A stretch of 64,000 nt of DNA from Neolewinella litorea (GCF_004803465.1 NZ_SRSF01000008.1:1-64000); one strand, 5' to 3'. Shown: positions 1 to 8,892, numbered from the stretch's first letter. Translations and numbers: made by a program. The notes: generated by a model not told the origin, from the letters alone.

Positions 1-2
1 GG

Positions 3-173
3 CGGGTCACCAAGACCAAGGGGTCGTTCACTTCCGACACGGCGCTGATGAAGCTGCTGTACCTCGTCCAGCGCGACGTCACCGCCAAGTGGCAAAAGCC
101 CATGCACAACTGGAACCGGATCCTGGCCCAGCTGGCCATCCTGTACGACGACCGATTGCGCCTGGACCTCTGA
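3..173 (+). CDS. IS256-family (mutator-type) transposase, C-terminal fragment
   Basis: Only the last 56 codons are in the window, ending in TGA at 171-173. The tail reads ...LYLVQRDVTAKWQKP then NWNRILAQLAILYDDRL. This matches the conserved end of IS256 or mutator-type DDE transposases (W..P..NW......LAI....R). The catalytic residues would lie upstream, outside the window, so it is not possible to say whether the element is intact. It runs toward the AT-rich RHS tip, which makes this end of the window look like a mobile patch. The family call rests on the tail motif only. Confidence 0.8.
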   Translation, partial: RVTKTKGSFTSDTALMKLLYLVQRDVTAKWQKPMHNWNRILAQLAILYDDRLRLDL

Positions 174-184
174 GCCGGCGGCGC

Positions 185-228
185 AAGCCCTCCCGGCCCT
201 GGTTCTAGAACCAGGGCCGGGAGGGCTT
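185..228. repeat. Perfect 44-bp palindrome behind the transposase stop
   Basis: Two 22-base arms mirror each other around TTCTAGAA, with arms beginning AAGCCCTCCCGGCCCTGG. It starts 11 bases after the transposase stop. It could be a bidirectional terminator of the insertion sequence or part of its right end. A pyrimidine-rich stretch (TTCCTTCTTCTTTTCCCTT) follows, which fits a terminator on the plus strand. Confidence 0.7.
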
Positions 229-362
229 GACTTCCTTCTTCTTTTCCCTTAATCTTTAATCCTAAGAATTACCCTTGACACACTTTATGCAATACTCCCC
301 GTCAGGGTCCATGCTGCTTTTAGGTGGTACGGCGTGGCGCTATTCATTGGGCGGTGTAATAT

Positions 363-746
363 TCACTGTCGTATCATGTAGCATTGATCATTACTGACAG
401 TATTAGAGTCAATGATCTTCAATAAAATTTTACCACGAAGTAAAAAGGCGTCTCGTTTATCATCAAAACTGCTGTATCGTAGCTTTTTAGCACTTGATAT
501 ATCTCTTTTGAGAGCATCGTTAGAATACTCTAAGAAAAGGGTGTCCTGGCTGATATACCATGAGCCAACCACGGGCTCATCTACGTACGCAAATTTGTAC
601 TCAAATTTATCTTCCTCTAGGCTTAGGATTACTTCAGGGAAAATTTGAATATTGCATGAACTATAATATGATGAACCAGAACGAACAACCGATTTACAGC
701 TCCAAAGGATAGTGGTTACGAAGACTAGAATGACAATTTGCTTCAT
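363..746 (-). CDS. Putative lipoprotein, possible immunity or partner protein of the RHS tip
   Basis: This encodes a 127-residue protein with a lipoprotein signal: a hydrophobic start and a lipobox-like LWSC, with the Cys at position 17. The rest is not recognised. The gene is clearly richer in A and T than the chromosome around it. Its ATG overlaps the stop of the RHS gene by one base (TAATG), so the two are probably translated together. In RHS and other polymorphic toxin systems the gene directly behind the toxin tip often encodes immunity; that role is inferred from position only. A lipoprotein would sit in the envelope, which would suit protection against a toxin acting there. Confidence 0.6.
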   Translation of the reverse strand: MKQIVILVFVTTILWSCKSVVRSGSSYYSSCNIQIFPEVILSLEEDKFEYKFAYVDEPVVGSWYISQDTLFLEYSNDALKRDISSAKKLRYSSFDDKRDAFLLRGKILLKIIDSNTVSNDQCYMIRQ

Positions 747-1735
747 TACCGCTTTTTATAGTAAGTCCGACCATTAACCCTAAAAGCATGACCAGTAGCT
801 TTTGCTAATCCAGTAAACGCTCTCTGCTGTTTTTCTGCTGGAGCGGTAAGGATTATTCCCGTGTTCGGGTGACTGGTAATATCAACTGGTCCGGTAGAGA
901 CACCGCTATACACACTCGGTAGCGATGATGCTGAATGGGCTGTCTGACCAAATAGAGCTCCCCTTTTATAAGCTGACACCTCATCAGTCTTATCGTAGAG
1001 AAAGTTACCATTAGAACCGTCCAGTTTAGGCCCAATGCTATATTCGCCAACCTCAAATTGATGAGCGTGCTTTAATTCATGAGCAATGATACCAACATCG
1101 TTCCCATCAGGCAAAAAAACTTCTACCATTCCTGACGAAAAATTGAAAGTTGTTCCTCCTACATCCGTACCTGTTCCAGGCACCGCGCCGCTAGTACTAT
1201 GGCTGTCATCCACAAAAATATCATAACCTTGGTCTGAGGCGGCAAGAGTAGCAATTTCACTTCTAACTTCATCAAAAGAAGCACTGAGCGAAGATTTCTG
1301 ACCCGTCAGGCGATCAACTTTTTTGTCCTTCCCTTTCTCCCGAGCTTTAGCTATTCGGCGGTCATATCTTTCTAACCGTGAATCCATTTCATTTGTAAGC
1401 TTATCAATGTATTTCTGAGACCTCTCAGTGAAGTACATACCATTAGGATCGATGTATCGTATTGGATTATTATTGGTGTAATTGTAAGGACTCAACGGAC
1501 CATATTCTTCGGCCAAGGGATCAATTTGTCCCCAGCGTCCAATACTCGGATCATACCACCGAGCCCCATAATCATACAGTCCCAGGTCCTCGTTCAGTTC
1601 CTTGCCATTGTATCGGTAAAGATCCCCGTCCTCACCGGCTTGCACCCACGGCCCATTCATGGCGAGCCCGAACGGGTAGTAGTGCTGCTCGGAAAGCAGT
1701 TCGTTCGTGGTGCTATTGGTGGTTGGGGTGATCAC
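746..1735 (-). CDS. 5'-truncated RHS protein: RHS core plus zinc-metallopeptidase tip
   Basis: From a GTG at 1735 this gives 329 residues. Residues 15-99 are the RHS-associated core ([52 protein letters not shown], ending DPNG). Residues 100-329 are a variable tip with a helical part (about 105-165) and the zincin motif HELKH at 219-223, followed by DEV at 251-253, whose Glu could be the third zinc ligand. A metallopeptidase-type tip is therefore likely. The same frame stays open upstream to about 1831 and reads [19 protein letters not shown], typical RHS sequence, but meets TGA at 1832-1834. The gene is thus an orphan tip or remnant, since the long YD-repeat shell is missing. The tip is AT-rich compared with its neighbours. 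Confidence 0.8.
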   Translation of the reverse strand: MITPTTNSTTNELLSEQHYYPFGLAMNGPWVQAGEDGDLYRYNGKELNEDLGLYDYGARWYDPSIGRWGQIDPLAEEYGPLSPYNYTNNNPIRYIDPNGMYFTERSQKYIDKLTNEMDSRLERYDRRIAKAREKGKDKKVDRLTGQKSSLSASFDEVRSEIATLAASDQGYDIFVDDSHSTSGAVPGTGTDVGGTTFNFSSGMVEVFLPDGNDVGIIAHELKHAHQFEVGEYSIGPKLDGSNGNFLYDKTDEVSAYKRGALFGQTAHSASSLPSVYSGVSTGPVDITSHPNTGIILTAPAEKQQRAFTGLAKATGHAFRVNGRTYYKKR

Positions 1736-1831
1736 TCCATCCTGGTTCAGGTCCGAAAAGGTAACCCGGGAATTGCCGAGCCGGTCGCGGAAGCCACTGA
1801 CGAACCGTAATCGAAGGTCCGCACGGGAAGT

Positions 1832-2324
1832 TCATTCCGCGCAACCGAAAAGCGGTGACGTACCCTGGCGCAACTCCGATGTCGGCCGGCTCCCGGTTTG
1901 GAGCCGGATCCGGCCGCGCGGCAGTCTTTAGATGTACGTTCGTGCCTTGTCACCCATCCAGTGATCGTTCCGGACCACGAACTGGCCCCGACAGACTTAG
2001 CTTTGGTAGCGCTCTACCATCAATAGGTGTGACTGTACCTCATTGTCTTCCCACTCCTGCAGCCCGGGCAGGTGAGCATTCTTTTGAGTGAGCCACCCTC
2101 AAACTGGCAATCTCGCTCAGGCCGCCGCTTTTTCAGTTCTCGGACCAATACTTCTGATACACTGCCAAGTTTTCTACTTAGTTCGTGGTCCAAAATGGTC
2201 GAGGTGGTATAACCCCTCGATGGCCCAACGAACTGTACCTACACGATCAGTGGCACAACGCTCAATCGTTCCAACTCCGTAACTGCCTGCCCCGGCAGCT
2301 AGCAGTCTGCAGCCCGTGGCTGCG
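1832..2324. other. Non-coding stretch, probable debris of the missing RHS 5' part
   Basis: About 490 bases between the in-frame stop of the RHS frame and the end of the decarboxylase gene. No open frame here resembles a known protein, and short frames in all directions look like chance. There is a GC-rich part (about 1850-1925) and mixed sequence after that. Its position suggests a decayed recombination junction. Confidence 0.4.
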
Positions 2325-3788
2325 CTACACCGATCGATACAACTCATCCCCAATGCCTTCCAGCGCCTCCACCAATCGCGCCAGATCGCGGTTCTTGGTC
2401 TTGTGGTTGACGATGCAGATGCGAATGCAGTAAATCCCGCGCAGCACCGTAGCGCTCGGACTGGCAATGCCCCGCTCGTGGAGCCGCAGCAGCAGTTCCC
2501 GGTTGAGGGCATTGCTTTCTTCCTCCGTCATACCCGGGCGTATGTACCGCAGGCAAACGATCGACATCGAGACCGGGGCCACTACTTCAAGGCAGTCCGT
2601 GGCAGCCGCCAGCCCGCTCACGTATTCCGCCTGCCGATTGTTCTGGATGATGAGTCGGGCGTAGCCTTCCACCCCATTTTCCTTTAGCGACATCCACACC
2701 TTGAGGGCCTTGAAATTTCGGGAGAGCTCGAAGCCGTAGTTGTTGAGTGGGTCGGGGCCACCGGCCAGCCCGCGATCGCTCGATTGCAGATAGCTTGGGG
2801 TGAGGGCAAAACTCCGGCGGTGCGAGTCCCGGTCGCGAATGAGCACGCAGCCCACTTCGTAGGGCAGGTACATCCACTTGTGCAGGTCGAAGGCAATGCT
2901 GTCGGCGCGCTCCATGTACCCCAGCCGTTCGCGGTAGGTCGGATCGAGGCGGCAAAGCGCGCCGTAGGCGCCGTCGACGTGAAACCACAGCCCGAACCGT
3001 TGGCAGACGTTGAATATCTCCTCCATTGGATCGATGGCCCCGGTATTCACGGTTCTCGCGGTGGCCACCACGCAGATGGGCCGGTGGCCGGCGGCGATAT
3101 CCTCCTCAATGGCCTGGATGAGGGCCTCGTATTCCAACTCGTAACGGTCGTTGACTGGTACGCGGCGCAGGTAACGGTTGCCAATCCCCATGATTTCCAC
3201 GGCCTTTTGTACGCAGCTGTGCGTTTCGGTGGAGCAGTAGACCGTCGTCCGGGGCATATCCGCTCCGAAGCCCTCCTCGCGAAAATCCGGGCCAAGCTGA
3301 CTGTTGCGCGCCACCGTAAGGGCGGTGATATTGGCCATCGACCCGCCGCTGACGAGCATGCCGGAAGCCGAAGCCGGAAACCCCATCAGCTCCTTGCACC
3401 AGTCGACCGCCTGGGCGTCCACGTACATCGGCATGTGTTCGCCGATGGTGACGTTGGGGTTGAGGGCCGAGGCCAGCATATCGGCCAGCAGGCCGGTCAC
3501 CGTGCCCGTCCCCTGCACCCAGGCGTAGAAGGCGGGGTGGATGTTCTTCTTGTTGTACGGCACTACGTCGCGGAGGAACTCCGCGTAAATCTCCCCGAGC
3601 GGTTGGCCGGTTTGGGGAAGGGGGGCGCGCATTCTCTTCTTGACTGCGTCGGGAATTTGCTGCCAGCTCACCTCATCCCCCACCCCTTCGAGGTAGTTCA
3701 TCATGTCGGCGAGCATGCGCTGGCCGAGGGCGGTGGCGGCGGGCCAGTCGGCAGGGTCGAAGTCGTATTCGGAAGGGAGCGGGGTCAT
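2325..3788 (-). CDS. Pyridoxal-phosphate-dependent group II amino-acid decarboxylase
   Basis: A 487-residue cytosolic enzyme of the aromatic-L-amino-acid, glutamate and tyrosine decarboxylase family. It would remove CO2 from an amino acid with pyridoxal phosphate. Visible signs are THSC around His190 (ring-stacking His), HVDGAYG at 270-276 with the cofactor-binding Asp272, and DLHKW with the Schiff-base Lys304. Length and residue spacing match the family. The ATG at 3788 (MTPLPSEYDF) is preferred to an in-frame ATG 42 bases upstream, because the family alignment begins here. The substrate cannot be told from sequence. The gene stands alone next to the RHS debris, and its last codons lie in the mixed region near 2330. 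Confidence 0.88.
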   Translation of the reverse strand: MTPLPSEYDFDPADWPAATALGQRMLADMMNYLEGVGDEVSWQQIPDAVKKRMRAPLPQTGQPLGEIYAEFLRDVVPYNKKNIHPAFYAWVQGTGTVTGLLADMLASALNPNVTIGEHMPMYVDAQAVDWCKELMGFPASASGMLVSGGSMANITALTVARNSQLGPDFREEGFGADMPRTTVYCSTETHSCVQKAVEIMGIGNRYLRRVPVNDRYELEYEALIQAIEEDIAAGHRPICVVATARTVNTGAIDPMEEIFNVCQRFGLWFHVDGAYGALCRLDPTYRERLGYMERADSIAFDLHKWMYLPYEVGCVLIRDRDSHRRSFALTPSYLQSSDRGLAGGPDPLNNYGFELSRNFKALKVWMSLKENGVEGYARLIIQNNRQAEYVSGLAAATDCLEVVAPVSMSIVCLRYIRPGMTEEESNALNRELLLRLHERGIASPSATVLRGIYCIRICIVNHKTKNRDLARLVEALEGIGDELYRSV

Positions 3789-4080
3789 GGGGCGAATGTG
3801 GAAGAGGAAGGGGCAATATGTACGCACCATTCAGAGCGCAGCCGGTAGCAATCGGGGGAAGGGCGGCGGCCAAGATACGTGAGCAGATCGCTGCCCTGCT
3901 ATCCCGACCACCTGATTGAATCCCCGTCGGCGCTCATGCTCACCAACCAATACGGTGATAGCAATGACCACAGGAGAGGCTTGCAACGATTGCAAAATGT
4001 GACGGCATTCCACCGAACCTGGCCCGCTTTCCCCTAATTTACCGGAACCCGCGCGCCGCCGCCGGCCAAAACTCCTCCCC

Positions 4081-4989
4081 ATGCAGCCCTTGCCCCTACC
4101 CCCCTGGGAACCCGCCAAGCGAACCCTCCACCATTTTCTGCAGGTCGTGGGGAAGGTGCGCAAGGCGCGGATGCCCGCCCGCAACCACTGGTGGAACCTG
4201 ACGCTGTACGTCGATCCGCGGGGACTGACCACCCGCGGGATGCCCCTGGACGACGACGGCGGGCAGCTCGAGATCCGGCTCGACCTGGTCGACCACCGGC
4301 TGGAGGTGATTACGAGTTACGACGCCAGCGAAAGCTTCCGGCTGGAGGAGGGGCTCAGCGTTGCCGATTTCTACCACCGCCTGAATGCCCTGCTCGACCG
4401 CGTGGGCGCCGCCACTCCCATCCTGGCCCGGCCCTTCGACCTGGATACCACCCACCCCTTCGCCGAGCTTACCGACGTGGCCAACTACGACCCGGCGGCC
4501 GTGGCCACCTTCTTCCACGCCCTGCGGTGGGTGGATGGGGTACTGAAGGAATTTGCCGCCGACTTCTACGGCAAGACATGTCCGGTGCAACTCTACTGGC
4601 ACCATTTCGACCTGGTGGTTACCCGCTTTTCCGGCCGCTCCGCCCCGCCCATGCCACCCACCGCCCCGGCCCTGGAACGGGACGCCTACAGCCACGAGGT
4701 AATCAGCTTTGGCTTCTGGCCGGGCGACGAGAACGTACGGGAAGCGGCCTTTTACTCCTACACCTACCCCGCGCCGGAGGGGCTCACCGACGAACCGCTA
4801 CGGCCGGCCGCGGCCCGCTGGATAGACAGCAACGGCAGTCCCCAGGCCTTCCTGCCCTGGGCCGACGTAGTGGAAGCCGACCACCCCCGCGAGGCCCTCC
4901 TCGACTTCCTGCAGAGTGCATATATCGCCGGTGCGCGGCGGGCGGGCTGGGACATCGACCAACTGAAATACACAAGCTTTGAAGTCTAG
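4081..4989 (+). CDS. DUF5996 family protein
   Basis: This 302-residue protein has no signal peptide or membrane segment. It matches the DUF5996 family: a start such as PPWEPAKRTLHHFLQVVGKV, then NHWWNLTLYVDPRGLTT, a central WVDGVLKEFAADF, and a late ISFGFWPGDENVREAAFYSYTYP. Function is unknown. The family is cytosolic and occurs in many bacteria, often beside small stress or metabolic genes. It shares its end with the next gene, whose TTG start at 4979 lies inside this reading frame, so the two are likely co-transcribed. Confidence 0.82.
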   Translation: MQPLPLPPWEPAKRTLHHFLQVVGKVRKARMPARNHWWNLTLYVDPRGLTTRGMPLDDDGGQLEIRLDLVDHRLEVITSYDASESFRLEEGLSVADFYHRLNALLDRVGAATPILARPFDLDTTHPFAELTDVANYDPAAVATFFHALRWVDGVLKEFAADFYGKTCPVQLYWHHFDLVVTRFSGRSAPPMPPTAPALERDAYSHEVISFGFWPGDENVREAAFYSYTYPAPEGLTDEPLRPAAARWIDSNGSPQAFLPWADVVEADHPREALLDFLQSAYIAGARRAGWDIDQLKYTSFEV

Positions 4990-5656
4990 AGTCTCCCCCA
5001 TCCTCACCGGCGCCAGCGGCATGGTCGGCCGGGCCGTCCTGCTGGAATGCCTCGACCACCCCGACGTAGAGAAGGTACTGATGATCAACCGCCACCCCGT
5101 GGAAGTACGTCACCCTAAGCTGCGGGAGCTGATCCTGGCCGACTTCTCCGACCTGGAGTGCGCCAGCGAGCGACTGCAGGACTACAACGCCTGCTTCTTC
5201 TGCGCGGGGGTGTCCTCCGCGGGCAAGGGGGAGGAGGAATATACGCGGCTCACCTACGACCTGGTCACCTCCTTCGCCCAGGCCCTCCACGACCGCCAGC
5301 CCGACCTGGTCTTCACCTACGTTTCCGGCATGGGCACCGACCCCCACGGGCGGCAGATGTGGGCGCGGGTGAAGGGGCGCACCGAAAACAAGCTGCTGCA
5401 TATGGGCTTCCGCGACGCCTATATGTTCCGCCTGGGTATGCTGCTGCCCGAGCGCGATCTGCCTATGAAGACGGCCTGGATATCGGTTATGTACCGCCTG
5501 CTGAAACCGCTGTTTCCCCTGCTGCGCAGGTCCAGCTGGGCCACCACCGACCGCAAGCTCGGGCGGGCCATGATCCGCGTGGTGCGGGAGGCGCAGCCGG
5601 AGAAGGTGCTGGAAAGCGCGGACATCAACCGACTGGGTGAACTTCCGCCCCGCTAG
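4979..5656 (+). CDS. NAD(P)-binding epimerase-like short-chain dehydrogenase
   Basis: A 225-residue protein that opens with the Rossmann motif LTGASGMVGRA (residues 9-19), so it binds NAD(P). The rest resembles atypical short-chain dehydrogenases of the nucleoside-sugar-epimerase-like group (VSGMGTDPHGRQMWARVKGRTE in the middle, with the Lys of the usual Y/S-x3-K region). The substrate is unknown. The start is TTG at 4979, overlapping the DUF5996 stop by 11 bases. No ATG lies before the Rossmann motif, so this start is almost forced. Its 3' end overlaps the convergent cyclase gene by 32 bases. Confidence 0.8.
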   Translation: MKSRVSPILTGASGMVGRAVLLECLDHPDVEKVLMINRHPVEVRHPKLRELILADFSDLECASERLQDYNACFFCAGVSSAGKGEEEYTRLTYDLVTSFAQALHDRQPDLVFTYVSGMGTDPHGRQMWARVKGRTENKLLHMGFRDAYMFRLGMLLPERDLPMKTAWISVMYRLLKPLFPLLRRSSWATTDRKLGRAMIRVVREAQPEKVLESADINRLGELPPR

Positions 5657-6728
5657 CCAGGGCCGGCGTGGGCCGCTGCACGCCGATCACGGTGAGGCTT
5701 TCCCGTTTCCCGGCCAGCTCCACGGGTGGGTGTTCGCGCAGCAGGTAGTGCTGGCTAAGCTTCAACTGCCCGGCCAGGGCCGGCGAGATCAGCAGGCGCT
5801 CCTCCAATTCGTTGCACTTGCCCTGGATGCGGGCCGTGGTGTTGAGGACGTCGCCGTGGTAGGCCAACTCCCGTTTGAGGACGCCGACTTCCGCAACGGT
5901 GGTGCGGCCGAGGTGCCCCCCGGCCTTGAAGACTGGCTGCAGTCCGTACGTACGGTCGTAGTAGTCGGCGCGAGACGCCAGGGTTTCCACGAACTGGAAG
6001 TAGGCGGCGACGCAGTTGTTGTTGCGGATCCCGTTGGGCAGCTTCCAGCACAAGATCACTTCGTCGCCGACGTACTGGTAGATCTCCGCGCGGTGCCGCA
6101 CGACGGTATCCGTCAGGTCGGCGAAGCAGTCCTGGATCAGCCGGCTGAAGGCCACGTGCCCGAGCTGCTCGGCGATGGTGGTCGACGACTGCATGTCCAC
6201 GAACAGGAAGATCCGTTCCTCCTCCCGCGGATGGTGGTAGCGGCCCAGCAGCATATTGCCGAGGATGCCCGGCCCCAGTTTCTGGTGCATGCGCTGAAAG
6301 AGGGTGATGAGCAGGCTTACCAGGATGAAGTATCCCAGCACGAGAAACATGAGCTTGCTGAAGAGGAACTCGCGGAAGGTGACGTCCTCCGCCACGCTGC
6401 GATTCAGGTAGGGATACAGGACGATGGCCACCGCGATGAGGAGGAGCATCAGCAGGAGGTTCAGGGTCGACTTGAGGGCCGCCCAGTGCAGGAAGGACAG
6501 TCGCTGGAATATCTGCCGGTTCATGCCACGCTCGATCAGGAAGTAGCCCGTACCGAGGATCACGCCCAGCGAAAGGTCGAACCAGGGCTCGATCAGGTAC
6601 TCCGGCGAGAAGCCCATGCGCGCCGGCCAGCCATAGTGGCGGACAAAACCAAATACCGATACGGCTACCGTCCAGGTGACGACCATCTGGAACCAGAAAA
6701 TGAGCTTGTGTCTGCCGTAGATCGCCAC
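5625..6728 (-). CDS. Membrane-bound class III adenylate/guanylate cyclase
   Basis: A 367-residue protein with four predicted membrane helices (about 9-29, 48-66, 85-107, 124-145) followed by a cytosolic class III nucleotide cyclase domain (about 165-345). The two metal-binding aspartates are visible in LFVDMQSST (Asp178) and YVGDEV (Asp222). It should make cAMP or cGMP; the substrate residues were not assigned. The open frame continues upstream into the flippase gene, but that part is GC-rich antisense-like sequence. The GTG at 6728 (MAIYGRHK), 35 bases after the flippase stop, is the most sensible start. The pair is probably co-transcribed. It overlaps the convergent epimerase gene at its 3' end. 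Confidence 0.8.
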   Translation of the reverse strand: MAIYGRHKLIFWFQMVVTWTVAVSVFGFVRHYGWPARMGFSPEYLIEPWFDLSLGVILGTGYFLIERGMNRQIFQRLSFLHWAALKSTLNLLLMLLLIAVAIVLYPYLNRSVAEDVTFREFLFSKLMFLVLGYFILVSLLITLFQRMHQKLGPGILGNMLLGRYHHPREEERIFLFVDMQSSTTIAEQLGHVAFSRLIQDCFADLTDTVVRHRAEIYQYVGDEVILCWKLPNGIRNNNCVAAYFQFVETLASRADYYDRTYGLQPVFKAGGHLGRTTVAEVGVLKRELAYHGDVLNTTARIQGKCNELEERLLISPALAGQLKLSQHYLLREHPPVELAGKRESLTVIGVQRPTPALASGAEVHPVG

Positions 6729-6763
6729 GGTGGTGAAGGTAAGGCATTCACAGGCCGCTACCC

Positions 6764-8203
6764 CTACTCCCTCCGCAGCAACAGATCGGGAAGTTCGCGC
6801 ACCCCTACGAGCCGCAGGACGAGCACCAAGCCGGCACCGGTGGCCAGCAGCAACACAAATTGTCCTACCCAGGGCAGGGAGGGCAGACTGTGCACCAGCA
6901 CCGCCGCCACGGGCAGCAGCGCGGCCAGCATCAGCAGTCCCAACCAGCGCACCGTACCACCCGGAATGAGGAGCCAACGGTGGGCCAGCACGGCCTGGGT
7001 GGCCGCTACAAAGGATTGGGTAAGCAGGGTCACCGCGGCCGCGCCGGTGGCTCCGTAACGGGGCAGGGCCCAGAGATTGCCGGCGACGTTTAGGACGATC
7101 CCGGCCACGAAGACGTAGTTCATCCGCCCGATGAATCCGGTAGCCCCCAACAGGGCCCCGTAGGCGTAGTTGAGGCACTGGGCCACGAAGGTCAGCGACA
7201 GGAAGAACAGGATGGCCGCCGTCCGCGGTTCGGCAAAGTCGTACAGGAGGTGGACGATCGGCCGGGCATAGGCCGCCACCGGCACGCTCACCACCAGGGC
7301 ACCGGCCACCAGCACGTGGACGCTGAACCGCAGGAGGTCACGCAGCGATTCCCCCCGCGCGTGGAGGCGGGCGTACATCGGCAGGAGTAGTCCGGCCATC
7401 AGCCAGCCAACGGTATTTATTGCGTCCAGCAAGCGGTAACCGGCGGCGTAGTGGCCCGCCAGGTAGGCTCCGTCGGGCAGCAAACGCTCGATCATCACCG
7501 CGTCCGTCCGGCTATAGGCCGTCTGCAACAGTATAGCAATGGCATAGGGAGCGCCGCCGCGCAGGAGCAAGGCCAGGGTGGCCCGGTCAAACCGGGGCCG
7601 TAAATCGGAGAGTTTGCTCCGCAGGAAGTAACCCACGCCCATGGCGGTCAGGCCCCAGCACAGCACCTGCGTCCCCGCAAAAAGCGTGATACTCAAATGC
7701 TCAGGGGCAAAGACCAGAACCCCGCCGACGATGGCGATCATGAGGACCTTGTCGAGGATACTGAAGGTGCTGTCGAGGGCATAGCGGCCCAGTCCCGCCA
7801 GACTCGATCGCAGGTAGAGCACCAGGCTGTTCAGCAGTTGTCCGGACCCGATCAGTAATAACAGTCCGATCTCCATCCCGCGGTACCCCAGCGCAAAGCC
7901 CGTGACCAGCAGCACGAGGAAGAAGGCAACGCCCAGGATCGCCTTCAGCGCCAGGAAGTACGGAAAGTACTTGGCCAGCAGCTGCCGATGACCGCTGAGG
8001 GTACGGCTGTTGTAGAGTTGCAAGCCGAAGTCCGCGATCACCTGCAGGATCATCCCCAGCCCGAGCAGGGAGAAATACAGCCCGTAATCCGCCTCCGGCA
8101 ACCGGTTCTGCACCGTACGCTCGATCCCGAACAGGTAGACGCCCTTCACTACGAGGTTGAGCAGCAGGACGAAAATGGCATTGCGGAAGAAGGAGGAAAG
8201 CAT
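6764..8203 (-). CDS. Polysaccharide/lipid flippase of the MOP (Wzx-like) superfamily
   Basis: A 479-residue integral membrane protein with about 12 to 14 hydrophobic helices over its whole length, opening MLSSFFRNAIFVLLLNLVVKG as in Wzx or RfbX-type oligosaccharide flippases. Members move lipid-linked sugars across the inner membrane. There is no glycosyltransferase cluster nearby, so the substrate is open. The divergent aroQ gene lies 850 bases away, with repeat arrays between. The cyclase follows 35 bases downstream. Confidence 0.82.
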   Translation of the reverse strand: MLSSFFRNAIFVLLLNLVVKGVYLFGIERTVQNRLPEADYGLYFSLLGLGMILQVIADFGLQLYNSRTLSGHRQLLAKYFPYFLALKAILGVAFFLVLLVTGFALGYRGMEIGLLLLIGSGQLLNSLVLYLRSSLAGLGRYALDSTFSILDKVLMIAIVGGVLVFAPEHLSITLFAGTQVLCWGLTAMGVGYFLRSKLSDLRPRFDRATLALLLRGGAPYAIAILLQTAYSRTDAVMIERLLPDGAYLAGHYAAGYRLLDAINTVGWLMAGLLLPMYARLHARGESLRDLLRFSVHVLVAGALVVSVPVAAYARPIVHLLYDFAEPRTAAILFFLSLTFVAQCLNYAYGALLGATGFIGRMNYVFVAGIVLNVAGNLWALPRYGATGAAAVTLLTQSFVAATQAVLAHRWLLIPGGTVRWLGLLMLAALLPVAAVLVHSLPSLPWVGQFVLLLATGAGLVLVLRLVGVRELPDLLLRRE

Positions 8204-8293
8204 TGTAGTGCAATAGTACGGTAGCAGGGCAGTACGGTCGGGCGACAGTGGGGCTGGGCTATTTTTTGGGGGTGGAGGTTACGGGCCATACCA

Positions 8294-8472
8294 TCGCGAC
8301 CTGAGGTCGCGAACCGGGGCAGCGCGAGTGGAGGTCACGAATCGTGGTAGCGCGACCGGAGGTCTCGGACCGTGGTAGCGCGAGCTGAGGTCACGAACCG
8401 TGGTAGCGCGAGCTGAGGTCACGAACCGTGTTGTCGCGACCGGAGATCGCGAACCGGGGTGGCGCGAGCCGG
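8294..8472. repeat. Tandem array A of 28-bp units, six copies plus a partial seventh
   Basis: Six units of exactly 28 bases run from 8294 to 8461, and a partial unit follows to about 8472. The core is GCGCGANCNGAGGTCNCGAA. The first unit holds a near-perfect palindrome, TCGCGACC-TGA-GGTCGCGA; the others are mismatched versions. Because 28 is not a multiple of three, the array reads through three frames and is not coding. It sits in the divergent region between the flippase gene and aroQ. Confidence 0.88.
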
Positions 8473-8584
8473 GGGTACAGCTATCAGGGGTATTCACTAC
8501 ATTGAAGCCTGCATCATGATTAATCTGTTTTCCGCTTGGTATGGACTCACCTTTCTCTGTGAGCTCCGCTTATGGGCCGTGTTG

Positions 8585-8892
8585 TCGCGACCGGAGGTCA
8601 CGAACCGTGCCAGCGCGACCGGAGGTCACGAACCGTACCGTCGCGACCGGAGGTCACGGACTGGGTTGGCGCGGGTGGAGGTCAGGAACTGTATCGGCGC
8701 GACCGGAGGTCACGAACCATACCATCGCTACCTGAGGTCACGAACCGGATTGGCGCGAGTGGGGGTCAGGAGACTTATCAGCGCGGGTGGAGGTCAGGAA
8801 ACTTATCGGCGCGACCGGAGGTCACGAGCCATACCGGCGCGACCGGAGGTCAGGAACCGTGCCATCGCGACCGGAGGTCACGAGCCGCACCT
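8585..8892. repeat. Tandem array B of the same 28-bp unit, eleven copies
   Basis: Eleven units of exactly 28 bases with the consensus core GCGCGACCGGAGGTCACGAA plus eight more variable bases. It has the same orientation as array A and is separated from it by about 110 bases of unrelated AT-richer sequence. Units 4, 7 and 8 form a subgroup (GCGCGGGTGGAGGTCAGGAA or close), which suggests local duplication within the array. Confidence 0.88.

Noticed and set aside
1747-1953. Frame reading [13 protein letters not shown] upstream of the RHS tip as a separate gene
   Set aside because: It overlaps the RHS frame, has no family match and is probably a shadow, though a frameshifted RHS remnant is possible.
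6729-7178. Upstream extension of the cyclase reading frame
   Set aside because: It lies inside the flippase gene on the same strand in another frame and has arginine- and glycine-rich shadow composition.
8294-8892. The 28-bp arrays look at first like a CRISPR array
   Set aside because: The units are adjacent, with no spacers, the copies are degenerate throughout, and no cas gene is near.
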